12,527 nt of DNA from Gammaproteobacteria bacterium (GTDB lineage Bacteria > Pseudomonadota > Gammaproteobacteria > DSM-19610): positions 1-12,527 of the forward strand of contig DRQL01000245.1 of the NCBI GenBank assembly GCA_011371465.1, given 5' to 3'. The position numbers were made by a program, and so were the translations under genes. The notes under the pieces are model-generated. The model was not told the DNA's origin. It worked only from the letters and a program-made list of their open reading frames with translations, and made no database searches. Below are positions 6,106 to 12,209 of this stretch, piece after piece; within the stretch, counting starts at the first letter, position 1; the number at the start of each line of letters is the position of its first letter.

Positions 6106-7110
6106 ATGACGGAAGAGGACACAACCATAGGGGCTGCCGCATCGCTGATCGGGTGCACCCTCAGGGACTACGGTATCAGCGTTACGGACGTATTTCGTGA
6201 TGCCGGACTGGACCCTGAGGCGGCGATTGCCGCCGATGTACGCTATCCTTTTGAAAAGATGCAGCGCATGTGGCGTCTGGCCGTGGAAAGAAGCGGCGAT
6301 CCCTGTTTCGGCCTGGCTGTTGCCGGACATATCCAGCCGCAGGCACTGCACGGCCTGGGCTTTATGTGGTTATCCAGCGATACGCTGCTGGATGCGCTGG
6401 AACGCCTGGTAAAGTACCAGAGAATGATCTCTACCGTTGCCGACATCAGGCTGGAGGAACAGAAAGAATCGGTTCAGTTACACGTCGATTTTCGTCGTTC
6501 GACGGCGGATATCGAGTATGCATCGCTCGACGCCGCAGTAGGCGTGTTCGTCAATATGTGCAGGATAGCAACCTGTGAGACCTTCAACCCGGTTCGCCTG
6601 TCGCTGGAACGCCCGCGTCCCGACTGTGCGGAACGTTTCGAAGACCTGTTCCGTTCACCGGTTGAATTCGGTGCTGCAGCCAATATCATTGATTTTGATC
6701 CGGTGCAGCTGCGGGAGCCGCTGCCGGGTGCCAACCCGGAACTGGCGCGTGCCAATGACCAGGTTGTTATCGACTACCTGGGTCGTTTCGACAGGGAGAA
6801 TATTTCCATGCAGGTGCGTTCCCGGCTGATCGAGCTGTTGCCCGGCGGCCAGCCCAGCCAGAAGGACATCGCCGGTTCACTCAACCTCAGTGTCAGGAAC
6901 CTGCAGCGCCGGTTGCAGGCCGAAGGGATCAGCTTCAAACGCCTGCTGGATGACACCCGCAAGGACCTGGCGGCCCAGTACATACGGGACAGTCACCGTC
7001 GTATCGGTGAGATCACCTACCTGCTGGGGTTTTCCGAGCCCAGCAATTTCACCCGCGCGTTTCGTCGCTGGACGGGGGTTTCCCCCAACGAATTCCGGCA
7101 GCGCTCCTGA
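6106..7110 (+). CDS. AraC-family transcriptional regulator with Arabinose_bd-type N-terminal domain
   Basis: This 334-residue protein is a DNA-binding regulator. Residues about 10-210 form the ligand/dimer domain seen in the OruR/ArgR-like branch of AraC regulators (LxxxGL start at 30-36, PFEKMQRMWRLA at 48-59, GLGFMWLSSDTLLDAL at 83-98, YASLDAAVGVF at 138-148). The C-terminal domain has two helix-turn-helices: SQKDIAGSLNLSVRNLQRRL at 251-270 and RIGEITYLLGFSEPSNFTRA at 299-318, ending with the hallmark WTGVSPNEFR (322-331). TGGAGG at 6091-6096 gives a strong ribosome site. It follows pgl by 46 bases and may be read through from it. Members of this branch often act on amino-acid, lipid or virulence genes; the sequence gives no target or ligand here. 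No autoregulatory site was found. Confidence 0.92.
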   Translation: MTEEDTTIGAAASLIGCTLRDYGISVTDVFRDAGLDPEAAIAADVRYPFEKMQRMWRLAVERSGDPCFGLAVAGHIQPQALHGLGFMWLSSDTLLDALERLVKYQRMISTVADIRLEEQKESVQLHVDFRRSTADIEYASLDAAVGVFVNMCRIATCETFNPVRLSLERPRPDCAERFEDLFRSPVEFGAAANIIDFDPVQLREPLPGANPELARANDQVVIDYLGRFDRENISMQVRSRLIELLPGGQPSQKDIAGSLNLSVRNLQRRLQAEGISFKRLLDDTRKDLAAQYIRDSHRRIGEITYLLGFSEPSNFTRAFRRWTGVSPNEFRQRS

Positions 7111-7114
7111 AGGC

Positions 7115-7139
7115 AAAAAGAGGTGGCCTAGGCCACCTC
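7115..7139 (-). terminator. Terminator of the csrA-like gene, containing its stop codon
   Basis: Positions 7120-7139 are a perfect 20-base palindrome with core GGTGGCCTAGGCCACC. On the - strand it is followed by five T (7115-7119), a rho-independent terminator. The csrA stop codon TAG lies at its centre, so the last codons of the gene form one arm of the hairpin. On the + strand there is no T run after it, so it does not terminate the AraC-family gene well. Confidence 0.75.
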
Positions 7140-7325
7140 CTCGCGGGCGATGGTCAGCGTCGGCGGTGCAACGATACCGATACGCGCCTGATTGCCGTTG
7201 ATACGGGTAAGCGTCAGTTCAATCGGCCCATCCCTGAACACCTCTGAAACCGGCGTATCGGGTGGCAGATCAGCGGACGGAAAGATATGAATGGATTCAC
7301 CAACGCGACGTGTTAATACCAGCAT
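7128..7325 (-). CDS. csrA: CsrA/RsmA family RNA-binding regulator, RsmN-like variant
   Basis: CsrA-family proteins bind GGA motifs in mRNA leaders and control translation and stability. The 65-residue protein keeps the N terminus MLVLTRRVGESIHI (L4, R6, R7), the core GNQARIGIVAP (44-54) and the functional arginine R61 in AREEV. It differs from classical CsrA by about 16 extra residues (15-34) between beta strands 2 and 3. The same place holds the helical insertion of Pseudomonas RsmN (RsmF), whose core also reads GNQAR, and the spacing from GE to GNQ differs by only about one residue. The C terminus stops right after the last strand, lacking the CsrA tail helix. ATG at 7325 follows AGGAGG by five bases; upstream in-frame starts lack such a site. 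The gene is monocistronic. RsmN-like topology is inferred from sequence only. Confidence 0.85.
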   Translation of the reverse strand: MLVLTRRVGESIHIFPSADLPPDTPVSEVFRDGPIELTLTRINGNQARIGIVAPPTLTIAREEVA

Positions 7326-7330
7326 GATTG

Positions 7331-7355
7331 CCTCCTGAATCTGTTGAACATCCTG
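7331..7355 (-). promoter_or_regulatory. Two GGA motifs in the csrA leader, candidate autoregulatory sites
   Basis: On the - strand the leader has CCAGGA about 26 bases before the start codon and TCAGGAGG covering the ribosome site. CsrA proteins bind A-N-GGA motifs, and a pair with one over the Shine-Dalgarno is the classical arrangement for translational repression. The GGA motifs are 19 bases apart. Autoregulation is inference. Confidence 0.3.
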
Positions 7356-7396
7356 GCAAGGGGCAAACGCATGACATCTGCACCCCGTGCAGAGCC

Positions 7397-7426
7397 AAGA
7401 TAGAGGCAGGTGGAAAATACGGTTAA
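7397..7426 (-). promoter_or_regulatory. Possible sigma-70 promoter of the csrA-like gene
   Basis: On the - strand TTAACC is followed after 18 bases by TATCTT, four of six matches in each box. Transcription would start near 7390 and give a leader of about 65 bases. That transcript would begin around a short hairpin, CTGCAC-GGG-GTGCAG (7378-7392). Confidence 0.35.
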
Positions 7427-7503
7427 TCCCGGCGCGCCAATCCGTTGTCCGGGCAGCCATGGCCACCGGGGTTGGAGGCTTTATTGCGGGAGTGGTTCGG
7501 GAT

Positions 7504-7534
7504 GCTTTTAGCGAGCCGGGAACTCGCTGAAAGC
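7504..7534 (+). repeat. 12-base-pair stem-loop between csrA and tRNA-Pro
   Basis: GCTTTTAGCGAG (7504-7515) pairs with CTCGCTGAAAGC (7523-7534) around the loop CCGGGAA. In RNA read from the + strand the stem is complete with one G-U pair; read from the - strand it has one C-A mismatch. No T run follows on either strand, so it is not a standard terminator. It lies 41 bases past the 3' end of tRNA-Pro. The rest of 7427-7574 shows nothing I can name. Confidence 0.4.
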
Positions 7535-7574
7535 GGGCTGAACTGTGTGCATGGCCAGGAACCAGCTGGAAATA

Positions 7575-7652
<78 letters not shown>

Positions 7653-7653
7653 T

Positions 7654-8667
7654 TCAGTAACTGCGGTTAACTGAAAAGTCGACCAATCCGTACAAGGCTT
7701 CTTTATAGGGACTGGCGGGAAGTTCAGCCAGTGCCTCGATAGCCAGATCCGCTTCCTGCTGTGCGGACTGCGCAGTGTACGCGATGGCATGGGTGGATTC
7801 AATTGCCTCCTGGACCTGCTCGATCTTGTCCAGGCCGCCGCGTTCGATAGCCTCGCGAATGGCTTTTACCTGTGCCGGGGTGCCCATGCGCATGGCGTAG
7901 ATCAGCGGCATGGTGGGTTTTCCCTCGGCCAGGTCATCGCCGATGTTTTTGCCGATATTGTCGCCGGAAGACCCGTAGTCCAGGGCGTCATCGATCAGCT
8001 GGAAGGCGGTGCCCAGGTGCATGCCGTAGTGAGCCATGGCCTGTTCGGTCTTTTCGGACTGTCCGCCCAGTACCGCGCCAAGCTGTGATGAGGCTTCGAA
8101 CAGCTTGGCGGTCTTGTAGCGGATGACATCGCGGTACAGTGCTTCCGTGGTGTCCGGGTCGTGGCAGTTCAGCAGCTGCAGTACCTCGCCTTCGGCAATG
8201 GTATTGGTAGTGGTGGACAGGATCTCCATGACCCGCATGTCGCCCACACTGACCATCATTTCAAAGGAGCGCGAATACAGGAAATCGCCGACCAGTACGG
8301 CGGCTTCGTTGCCCCAGATGGCGTTGGCGGTCTGGTTGCCGCGCCGCTGGTCGGAAGCATCGACCACGTCGTCGTGCAGCAGGGTAGCGGTGTGGATGAA
8401 TTCGATCACGGCGGCCAGTTCGATGTGATGCTGGCCCTGGTAACCGCAGGCACGGGCCGCCAGCAGCACCAGCAGCGGGCGCAGGCGCTTGCCACCACTA
8501 TTGATAATATAGCGGCCCAGCTCGTTGATCAGCGCCACATCCGAACGCAGCCGTTCCAGGATGAGCCGGTCCACCGCAAGGGATTCGCTCCGCACCAGCA
8601 TCCGGATATCCTGGATATCCAGTATACCTTCCTGTTTTTTAAGAACTTCCTGCATTGGTTGTGACAT
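7654..8667 (-). CDS. ispB: Octaprenyl (polyprenyl) diphosphate synthase
   Basis: IspB adds isopentenyl units to farnesyl diphosphate to make the side chain of ubiquinone and menaquinone. The trans-prenyltransferase signatures are complete: GGKRLRP at 58-64, the first aspartate-rich motif LLHDDVVDASDQRRG (96-110, D99, D100, D103), KTAKLFEASSQ (185-195), and the second motif QLIDDALDY (223-231, D226, D227, D230), followed by GDDLAEGKPTMP (243-254). The annotated 337 residues are about 14 longer at the N terminus than E. coli IspB. The ATG at 8667 has no strong ribosome site, and the in-frame ATG at 8655 (residue 5) or 8601 (residue 23) could be the true start. It diverges from rplU, the standard gammaproteobacterial layout. 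Chain length cannot be read with certainty; eight or nine units are likely. Confidence 0.95.
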   Translation of the reverse strand: MSQPMQEVLKKQEGILDIQDIRMLVRSESLAVDRLILERLRSDVALINELGRYIINSGGKRLRPLLVLLAARACGYQGQHHIELAAVIEFIHTATLLHDDVVDASDQRRGNQTANAIWGNEAAVLVGDFLYSRSFEMMVSVGDMRVMEILSTTTNTIAEGEVLQLLNCHDPDTTEALYRDVIRYKTAKLFEASSQLGAVLGGQSEKTEQAMAHYGMHLGTAFQLIDDALDYGSSGDNIGKNIGDDLAEGKPTMPLIYAMRMGTPAQVKAIREAIERGGLDKIEQVQEAIESTHAIAYTAQSAQQEADLAIEALAELPASPYKEALYGLVDFSVNRSY

Positions 8668-8746
8668 GCTGATCGAGATTGAATCCGGCTATATTCAAGC
8701 GTTTAGTCTAACCGCGAACCCCGTATGGTACCAGAAGGCAAATGGT

Positions 8747-8775
8747 TTGACCCAAACCGGCTGAATCTATAGAAT
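8747..8775 (+). promoter_or_regulatory. Sigma-70 promoter of rplU-rpmA
   Basis: TTGACC (8747-8752) and TAGAAT (8770-8775) each match the consensus at five of six positions with ideal 17-base spacing. Transcription would start near 8782 and give a leader of about 32 bases. Confidence 0.75.
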
Positions 8776-8813
8776 TGCGCGTCTTTCGGGTGCTGTCAGT
8801 TGGAGAATCAGCC

Positions 8814-9125
8814 ATGTACGCAGTTATTGTAACTGGCGGAAAACAATATCGGGTCAGTCAGGGCGACAAGCTTCGGGTCGAGAAGCTGGACGTTGCTGAG
8901 GGCGAAAGCATTGACCTGGACCAGGTCCTCATGGTGGTCGACGGTGACGACATCAGGATCGGCGCCCCGGTGCTGGACAGTGGCAAGGTAACCGCTGAGG
9001 TGAAAGCACACGGCCGCGGCAACAAGGTGGAAATCATCAAGTTCAACCGCCGCAAACATCACATGAAACGCCAGGGCCATCGCCAGGCGTATACAGAACT
9101 GGAAATCACGGGCATTTCGGCCTGA
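8814..9125 (+). CDS. rplU: 50S ribosomal protein L21
   Basis: L21 binds 23S rRNA in the large subunit. The protein has 103 residues, the same length as E. coli L21. It starts MYAVIVTGGKQYRVSQGDKL and has the conserved IKFNRRKHHMKRQGHRQAYT (77-96) in the rRNA-contacting region. The ATG at 8814 is chosen over an upstream in-frame start because GGAGA sits about seven bases before it and the family begins there. rpmA follows after 17 bases, forming the standard rplU-rpmA operon. Confidence 0.98.
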   Translation: MYAVIVTGGKQYRVSQGDKLRVEKLDVAEGESIDLDQVLMVVDGDDIRIGAPVLDSGKVTAEVKAHGRGNKVEIIKFNRRKHHMKRQGHRQAYTELEITGISA

Positions 9126-9142
9126 GTTCGAGGTAAACAGCA

Positions 9143-9400
9143 ATGGCACATAAAAAAGCCGGTGGCAGCACCAGAAACGGACGCGATTCAGAATCCAAAC
9201 GCCTGGGCGTAAAACGCTACGGCGGGCAGGAAGTGCTGGCGGGTAACATCATCGTGCGCCAGCGCGGCACCCATTTTCACCCGGGCGTGAATGTCGGTTG
9301 CGGCAGGGATCACACCCTGTTCGCAAAAGCAGACGGGGTGGTGAAGTTCATTACCCGTGGCCCGAAAAACCGGAAATTCGTGGACGTGGTTGCAAGCTGA
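9143..9400 (+). CDS. rpmA: 50S ribosomal protein L27
   Basis: L27 reaches toward the peptidyl transferase centre of the large subunit. The 85-residue protein has the family size and starts MAHKKAGGSTRNGRDSESKR, the mature gammaproteobacterial form without the cleaved N-terminal extension seen in Firmicutes. Other conserved parts are GNIIVRQRGTHFHPG (34-48) and GCGRDHTLFA (52-61). GAGGT precedes the start. A small hairpin GACCGG-TAG-CCGGTC (9399-9413) overlaps the stop region, and a strong terminator follows at 9421-9450. Confidence 0.98.
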   Translation: MAHKKAGGSTRNGRDSESKRLGVKRYGGQEVLAGNIIVRQRGTHFHPGVNVGCGRDHTLFAKADGVVKFITRGPKNRKFVDVVAS

Positions 9401-9420
9401 CCGGTAGCCGGTCCTGCCGA

Positions 9421-9450
9421 AAAGCCCCGTCCTGGCACGGGGCTTTTTTA
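9421..9450 (+). terminator. Rho-independent terminator after rpmA
   Basis: AAAAGCCCCGT (9421-9431) pairs with ACGGGGCTTTT (9438-9448) around the loop CCTGGC and runs into a tract of six T. It is 21 bases after the rpmA stop and separates the ribosomal operon from obgE-proB. Confidence 0.92.
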
Positions 9451-9455
9451 TGTCT

Positions 9456-9464
9456 GGTATATTC
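9456..9464 (+). promoter_or_regulatory. Extended -10 promoter candidate for obgE-proB
   Basis: TGGTATATT is a TGN extended -10 followed by TATATT, five of six matches to TATAAT. No -35 box is seen at the right distance, which an extended -10 can tolerate. It starts right after the rpmA terminator and would give obgE a leader of about 124 bases. Confidence 0.4.
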
Positions 9465-9594
9465 AGCCAGGTAATCACGGAATACACGGAAGGTACGGGT
9501 AAACGTATGGCGGCTTTCCGCGTGGTCCATAGCGGTATGCCATGCAGCTGGATGAGAAAACGAGAGAACGGGGCCTGCCCCTTACCATTTGCCC

Positions 9595-10626
9595 ATGAAA
9601 TTTGTCGATGAAGCCACGATTACGGTAAAAGCCGGGGACGGCGGGAACGGCTGTGTCAGTTTCCGGCGGGAAAAATACATTCCCCTGGGCGGGCCGGATG
9701 GCGGTGATGGCGGCGACGGCGGCAGCGTCATCCTGCAGGCCGATGCCAACCTGAATACCCTGGCGGATTTCCGCTATGAACGGAATTTCAATGCGCAGCG
9801 GGGTGAGAACGGGCGTGGCCGGAACTGTACCGGTGCAAAAGGCGCTGACCTGGAAATCCGCGTGCCGGTGGGCACCCTGGTGTATGAAGAAGATACCAAT
9901 GAACTGATGGGCGACCTGGTCGAGAACGGACAACGGCTGGTGGTGGCGCGCGGCGGTTTTCATGGCCTGGGCAACCTGCGCTACAAAAGCTCTGTCAACC
10001 GGTCGCCGCGCCAGTCCAAGCCGGGCACGCCCGGTGAAAAGCGTTCCCTGCGGCTGGAACTCAAGTTGCTTGCGGATGTAGGCCTGCTGGGGAAACCCAA
10101 CGCGGGCAAGTCCACGCTGATCCGGGCGATCTCCTCGGCCAAACCGAAGGTGGCGGACTATCCGTTCACTACCCTGTATCCCAACCTCGGCGTGGTGCGG
10201 GTAGAGGCGCACCGCAGTTTCGTGGTGGCCGACATTCCCGGCCTGATCGAAGGCGCGGCAGAGGGTGCCGGCCTCGGCGTACAGTTTCTCAAACACCTGT
10301 CCCGTACGGGTCTGTTGTTGCACCTGGTGGACGTGGCGCCGATGGACGGCAGCGACCCGGTGCAGGATGTGCAGGCGATTGCGCACGAGCTGGACAAGTT
10401 CAGCGCCGAGCTGGGTGAACGCGAGCGCTGGCTGGTGCTGAACAAGACGGACCTGTTGCCGGAAGACGAACGTGAGGAACGTTGCCGGGATATTGTACAG
10501 CGCCTTGACTGGCAGGGGCCTGTATTCGCCACGGCCGCCGTCGCCAGACAGGGTACGCAGGCACTGGTATTCGCCATCATGGAAGCCATCGAAAGCAAGC
10601 GTAAAGCGGCAGCACAAGCCTCATGA
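9595..10626 (+). CDS. obgE: Obg family GTPase, ribosome assembly
   Basis: ObgE (CgtA) is an essential GTPase that binds the 50S subunit and ppGpp and checks late ribosome assembly. The 343-residue protein starts MKFVDEATITVKAGDGGNGC, then the glycine-rich Obg fold with GGPDGGDGGDGG at 32-43. The G domain has the P-loop GKPNAGKST (166-174), switch I DYPFTTLYPNLG (188-199), G3 DIPGLIEGA (213-221) and G4 NKTD (283-286). The G5 region reads FATAAVARQG (311-320) instead of the usual ISA-type loop, a mild variation. The C terminus is short and lacks an acidic tail. No clear Shine-Dalgarno precedes the ATG; GGGGCCTGCCCC just upstream could form a hairpin. A TTG two codons earlier is a less likely start. 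Its stop overlaps the proB start as ATGA. Confidence 0.96.
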   Translation: MKFVDEATITVKAGDGGNGCVSFRREKYIPLGGPDGGDGGDGGSVILQADANLNTLADFRYERNFNAQRGENGRGRNCTGAKGADLEIRVPVGTLVYEEDTNELMGDLVENGQRLVVARGGFHGLGNLRYKSSVNRSPRQSKPGTPGEKRSLRLELKLLADVGLLGKPNAGKSTLIRAISSAKPKVADYPFTTLYPNLGVVRVEAHRSFVVADIPGLIEGAAEGAGLGVQFLKHLSRTGLLLHLVDVAPMDGSDPVQDVQAIAHELDKFSAELGERERWLVLNKTDLLPEDEREERCRDIVQRLDWQGPVFATAAVARQGTQALVFAIMEAIESKRKAAAQAS

Positions 10627-11759
10627 GCCAGCAGAAATCACGTGCAGAGGTGGGCAGGGCCAGGCGCTGGGTCATCAAGGTCGGCAGCGCGCTGCTGACC
10701 GATAACGGGCGTGGTCTCGACCGGACGGCGATCCATGCCTGGACGGAGCAGATGACCCGTCTCCGCGAGCGCGGTTGTGAACTGGTGCTGGTGTCTTCGG
10801 GCGCGGTGGCGGAAGGCATGAACCGGTTGGGCTGGCAGCAACGGCCGCACGAGCTGGTATCCCTGCAGGCCGCTGCCGCGGTGGGCCAGATGGGCCTGGT
10901 AGAAGCCTACGAGTCGAATTTCCAGGCGCACGGCCTGCACACGGCGCAGGTGTTGTTGACCCACGATGACCTGGTGAATCGCACGCGTTACCTGAACGCG
11001 CGCAGCGCACTGCGCAAGCTGCTGGACCTGGGCGTGATCCCGGTGGTCAACGAAAATGACACCGTCGCCTGTGACGAGCTGCGTTTTGGCGATAACGATA
11101 CCCTCGCCGCCCTGGTCGCCAACCTGGTGGAAGCAGACGTACTGGTGATCCTGACGGACCAGCCGGGCGTGTACGACCGCGACCCGCGTAGCAGTGACAG
11201 CGCCCGCCTGATCGAGGATGCAGCGGCCGGTGACGAGGCGCTGCTGGCGGCCGCCGGCGGCCGCAGTGGTAGCGGGCTGGGGCAGGGCGGTATGGCCACC
11301 AAGGTGCGGGCTGCCGGGTTGGCGGCGCGTTCCGGGACGGTGACCTGGATCGCTTCCGGGCGCGAGACGCGGGTGCTGGAAAAGATGGCCGCCGGTGAGT
11401 CGCTGGGCACGTTGGTGCACCCGGCCAGTGACCCGTTGACAGCGCGCAAGCAGTGGCTGGCGAGCCAGTTGCAGTCGAGGGGCAGACTGTACCTGGACGC
11501 CGGTGCCGTACAGGTGCTGCGCCAGTCCGGCTCCAGCCTGCTACCGGTGGGTGTTACCGAGGTGCAGGGTGATTTTCAGCGCGGGGACCTGGTCAGTTGC
11601 CATGACGCCGCGGGGGTGGCGGTGGCGCGCGGCCTGGTCAACTACAGCGCCGAAGAAGCGCGCCGTATCATCGGGCATACCAGTGCCAGGATAGAGGAAC
11701 TGCTGGGCTACGTGGATGAACCGGAATTGATTCACCGCGACAACCTGGTGTTGCTGTGA
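10623..11759 (+). CDS. proB: Glutamate 5-kinase with PUA domain
   Basis: ProB phosphorylates glutamate to glutamyl 5-phosphate, the first and feedback-inhibited step of proline synthesis. The 378 residues hold an amino-acid-kinase domain and a C-terminal PUA domain (about 285-362). Motifs are WVIKVGSALL (16-25), VLVSSGAVAEGM (55-66), NENDTV (143-148), FGDNDTLAALVA (155-166), LTDQPGVYDRDP (177-188) and GLGQGGMATKVRAA (218-231). The ATG overlaps the obgE stop by four bases, implying translational coupling. obgE-proB is a common gammaproteobacterial neighbourhood; proA is not present here. A bidirectional terminator follows 16 bases after the stop. Confidence 0.97.
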   Translation: MSQQKSRAEVGRARRWVIKVGSALLTDNGRGLDRTAIHAWTEQMTRLRERGCELVLVSSGAVAEGMNRLGWQQRPHELVSLQAAAAVGQMGLVEAYESNFQAHGLHTAQVLLTHDDLVNRTRYLNARSALRKLLDLGVIPVVNENDTVACDELRFGDNDTLAALVANLVEADVLVILTDQPGVYDRDPRSSDSARLIEDAAAGDEALLAAAGGRSGSGLGQGGMATKVRAAGLAARSGTVTWIASGRETRVLEKMAAGESLGTLVHPASDPLTARKQWLASQLQSRGRLYLDAGAVQVLRQSGSSLLPVGVTEVQGDFQRGDLVSCHDAAGVAVARGLVNYSAEEARRIIGHTSARIEELLGYVDEPELIHRDNLVLL

Positions 11760-11775
11760 ACAACGGGCGGATAGC

Positions 11776-11802
11776 AAAAAGCCGGTCAGGGACCGGCTTT
11801 TT
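11776..11802. terminator. Bidirectional terminator between proB and rpsT
   Basis: AAAAAGCCGGTC (11776-11787) and GACCGGCTTTTT (11791-11802) form a perfect 12-base-pair stem with a three-base loop AGG. Read on either strand the stem ends in five T, so it serves both proB (+) and the convergent rpsT (-). Confidence 0.93.
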
Positions 11803-11826
11803 CGGGAACCAGGATCAGCTTCGCTG

Positions 11827-12093
11827 TCAGCCCTGCAGGGTGCGTACGTGCTGCCCGAGGCGACTTTTATGACGCGCGGCCTTGTTCTTGTGGATCAGGC
11901 CCTTGCCAACGGCCTTGTCGATGACCGGAACGGCCTTCTGATACGCCGACCGGGCGGCTTCCGCGTCGCCGGTGGCGACGGCCTTGACGACATTCTTGAT
12001 ATGGGTGCGCAGCGCGGAACGCTGGCCGGCGTTGCGCTGACGGCGGTTTTCCGCCTGACGGGCGCGTTTTCGTGCCTGAGCCGAGTTTGCCAA
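11827..12093 (-). CDS. rpsT: 30S ribosomal protein S20
   Basis: S20 is a primary 16S rRNA-binding protein of the small subunit. The 88-residue helical, very basic protein begins MANSAQARKRARQAENRRQR and ends near RHKSRLGQHVRTLQG, matching the family length. The start codon is TTG (read as Met), with AGGAG eight bases upstream. No ATG can begin the conserved MANSAQARKR N terminus. E. coli rpsT also starts with UUG, and there S20 represses its own translation through it. A strong promoter lies at 12130-12158. It diverges from murJ, as in many gammaproteobacteria. Confidence 0.97.
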   Translation of the reverse strand: MANSAQARKRARQAENRRQRNAGQRSALRTHIKNVVKAVATGDAEAARSAYQKAVPVIDKAVGKGLIHKNKAARHKSRLGQHVRTLQG

Positions 12094-12129
12094 AATAATG
12101 CTCCTGATCCTGATTCCGGAAAGCCGAGT

Positions 12130-12158
12130 ACTATACGGATTTCACGGGGAATTGTCTA
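12130..12158 (-). promoter_or_regulatory. Sigma-70 promoter of rpsT
   Basis: On the - strand TAGACA (12153-12158) and TATAGT (12130-12135) each match consensus at five of six positions with 17-base spacing. Transcription would start near 12123, giving a leader of about 30 bases. Confidence 0.8.
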
Positions 12159-12209
12159 CGCAGCGTGCTTTTTTCAGTGTGCCGGGGCGCGGCCGGCGGT
12201 GGTGACCTG

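Noticed and set aside
8604..8620. Tandem GGATATCC words near the ispB start as a regulatory repeat
   Set aside because: They are two copies separated by one base inside the probable coding region (encoding DIQDI) and look like chance within codons.
9589..9594. TTG start for obgE two codons before the ATG
   Set aside because: The Obg family starts at MKFVDEA, and the TTG has no ribosome site of its own.
9475..10617. Long open frame on the - strand inside obgE (380 residues)
   Set aside because: It lies antisense to a complete ObgE with all G motifs; composition and lack of motifs mark it as a shadow.
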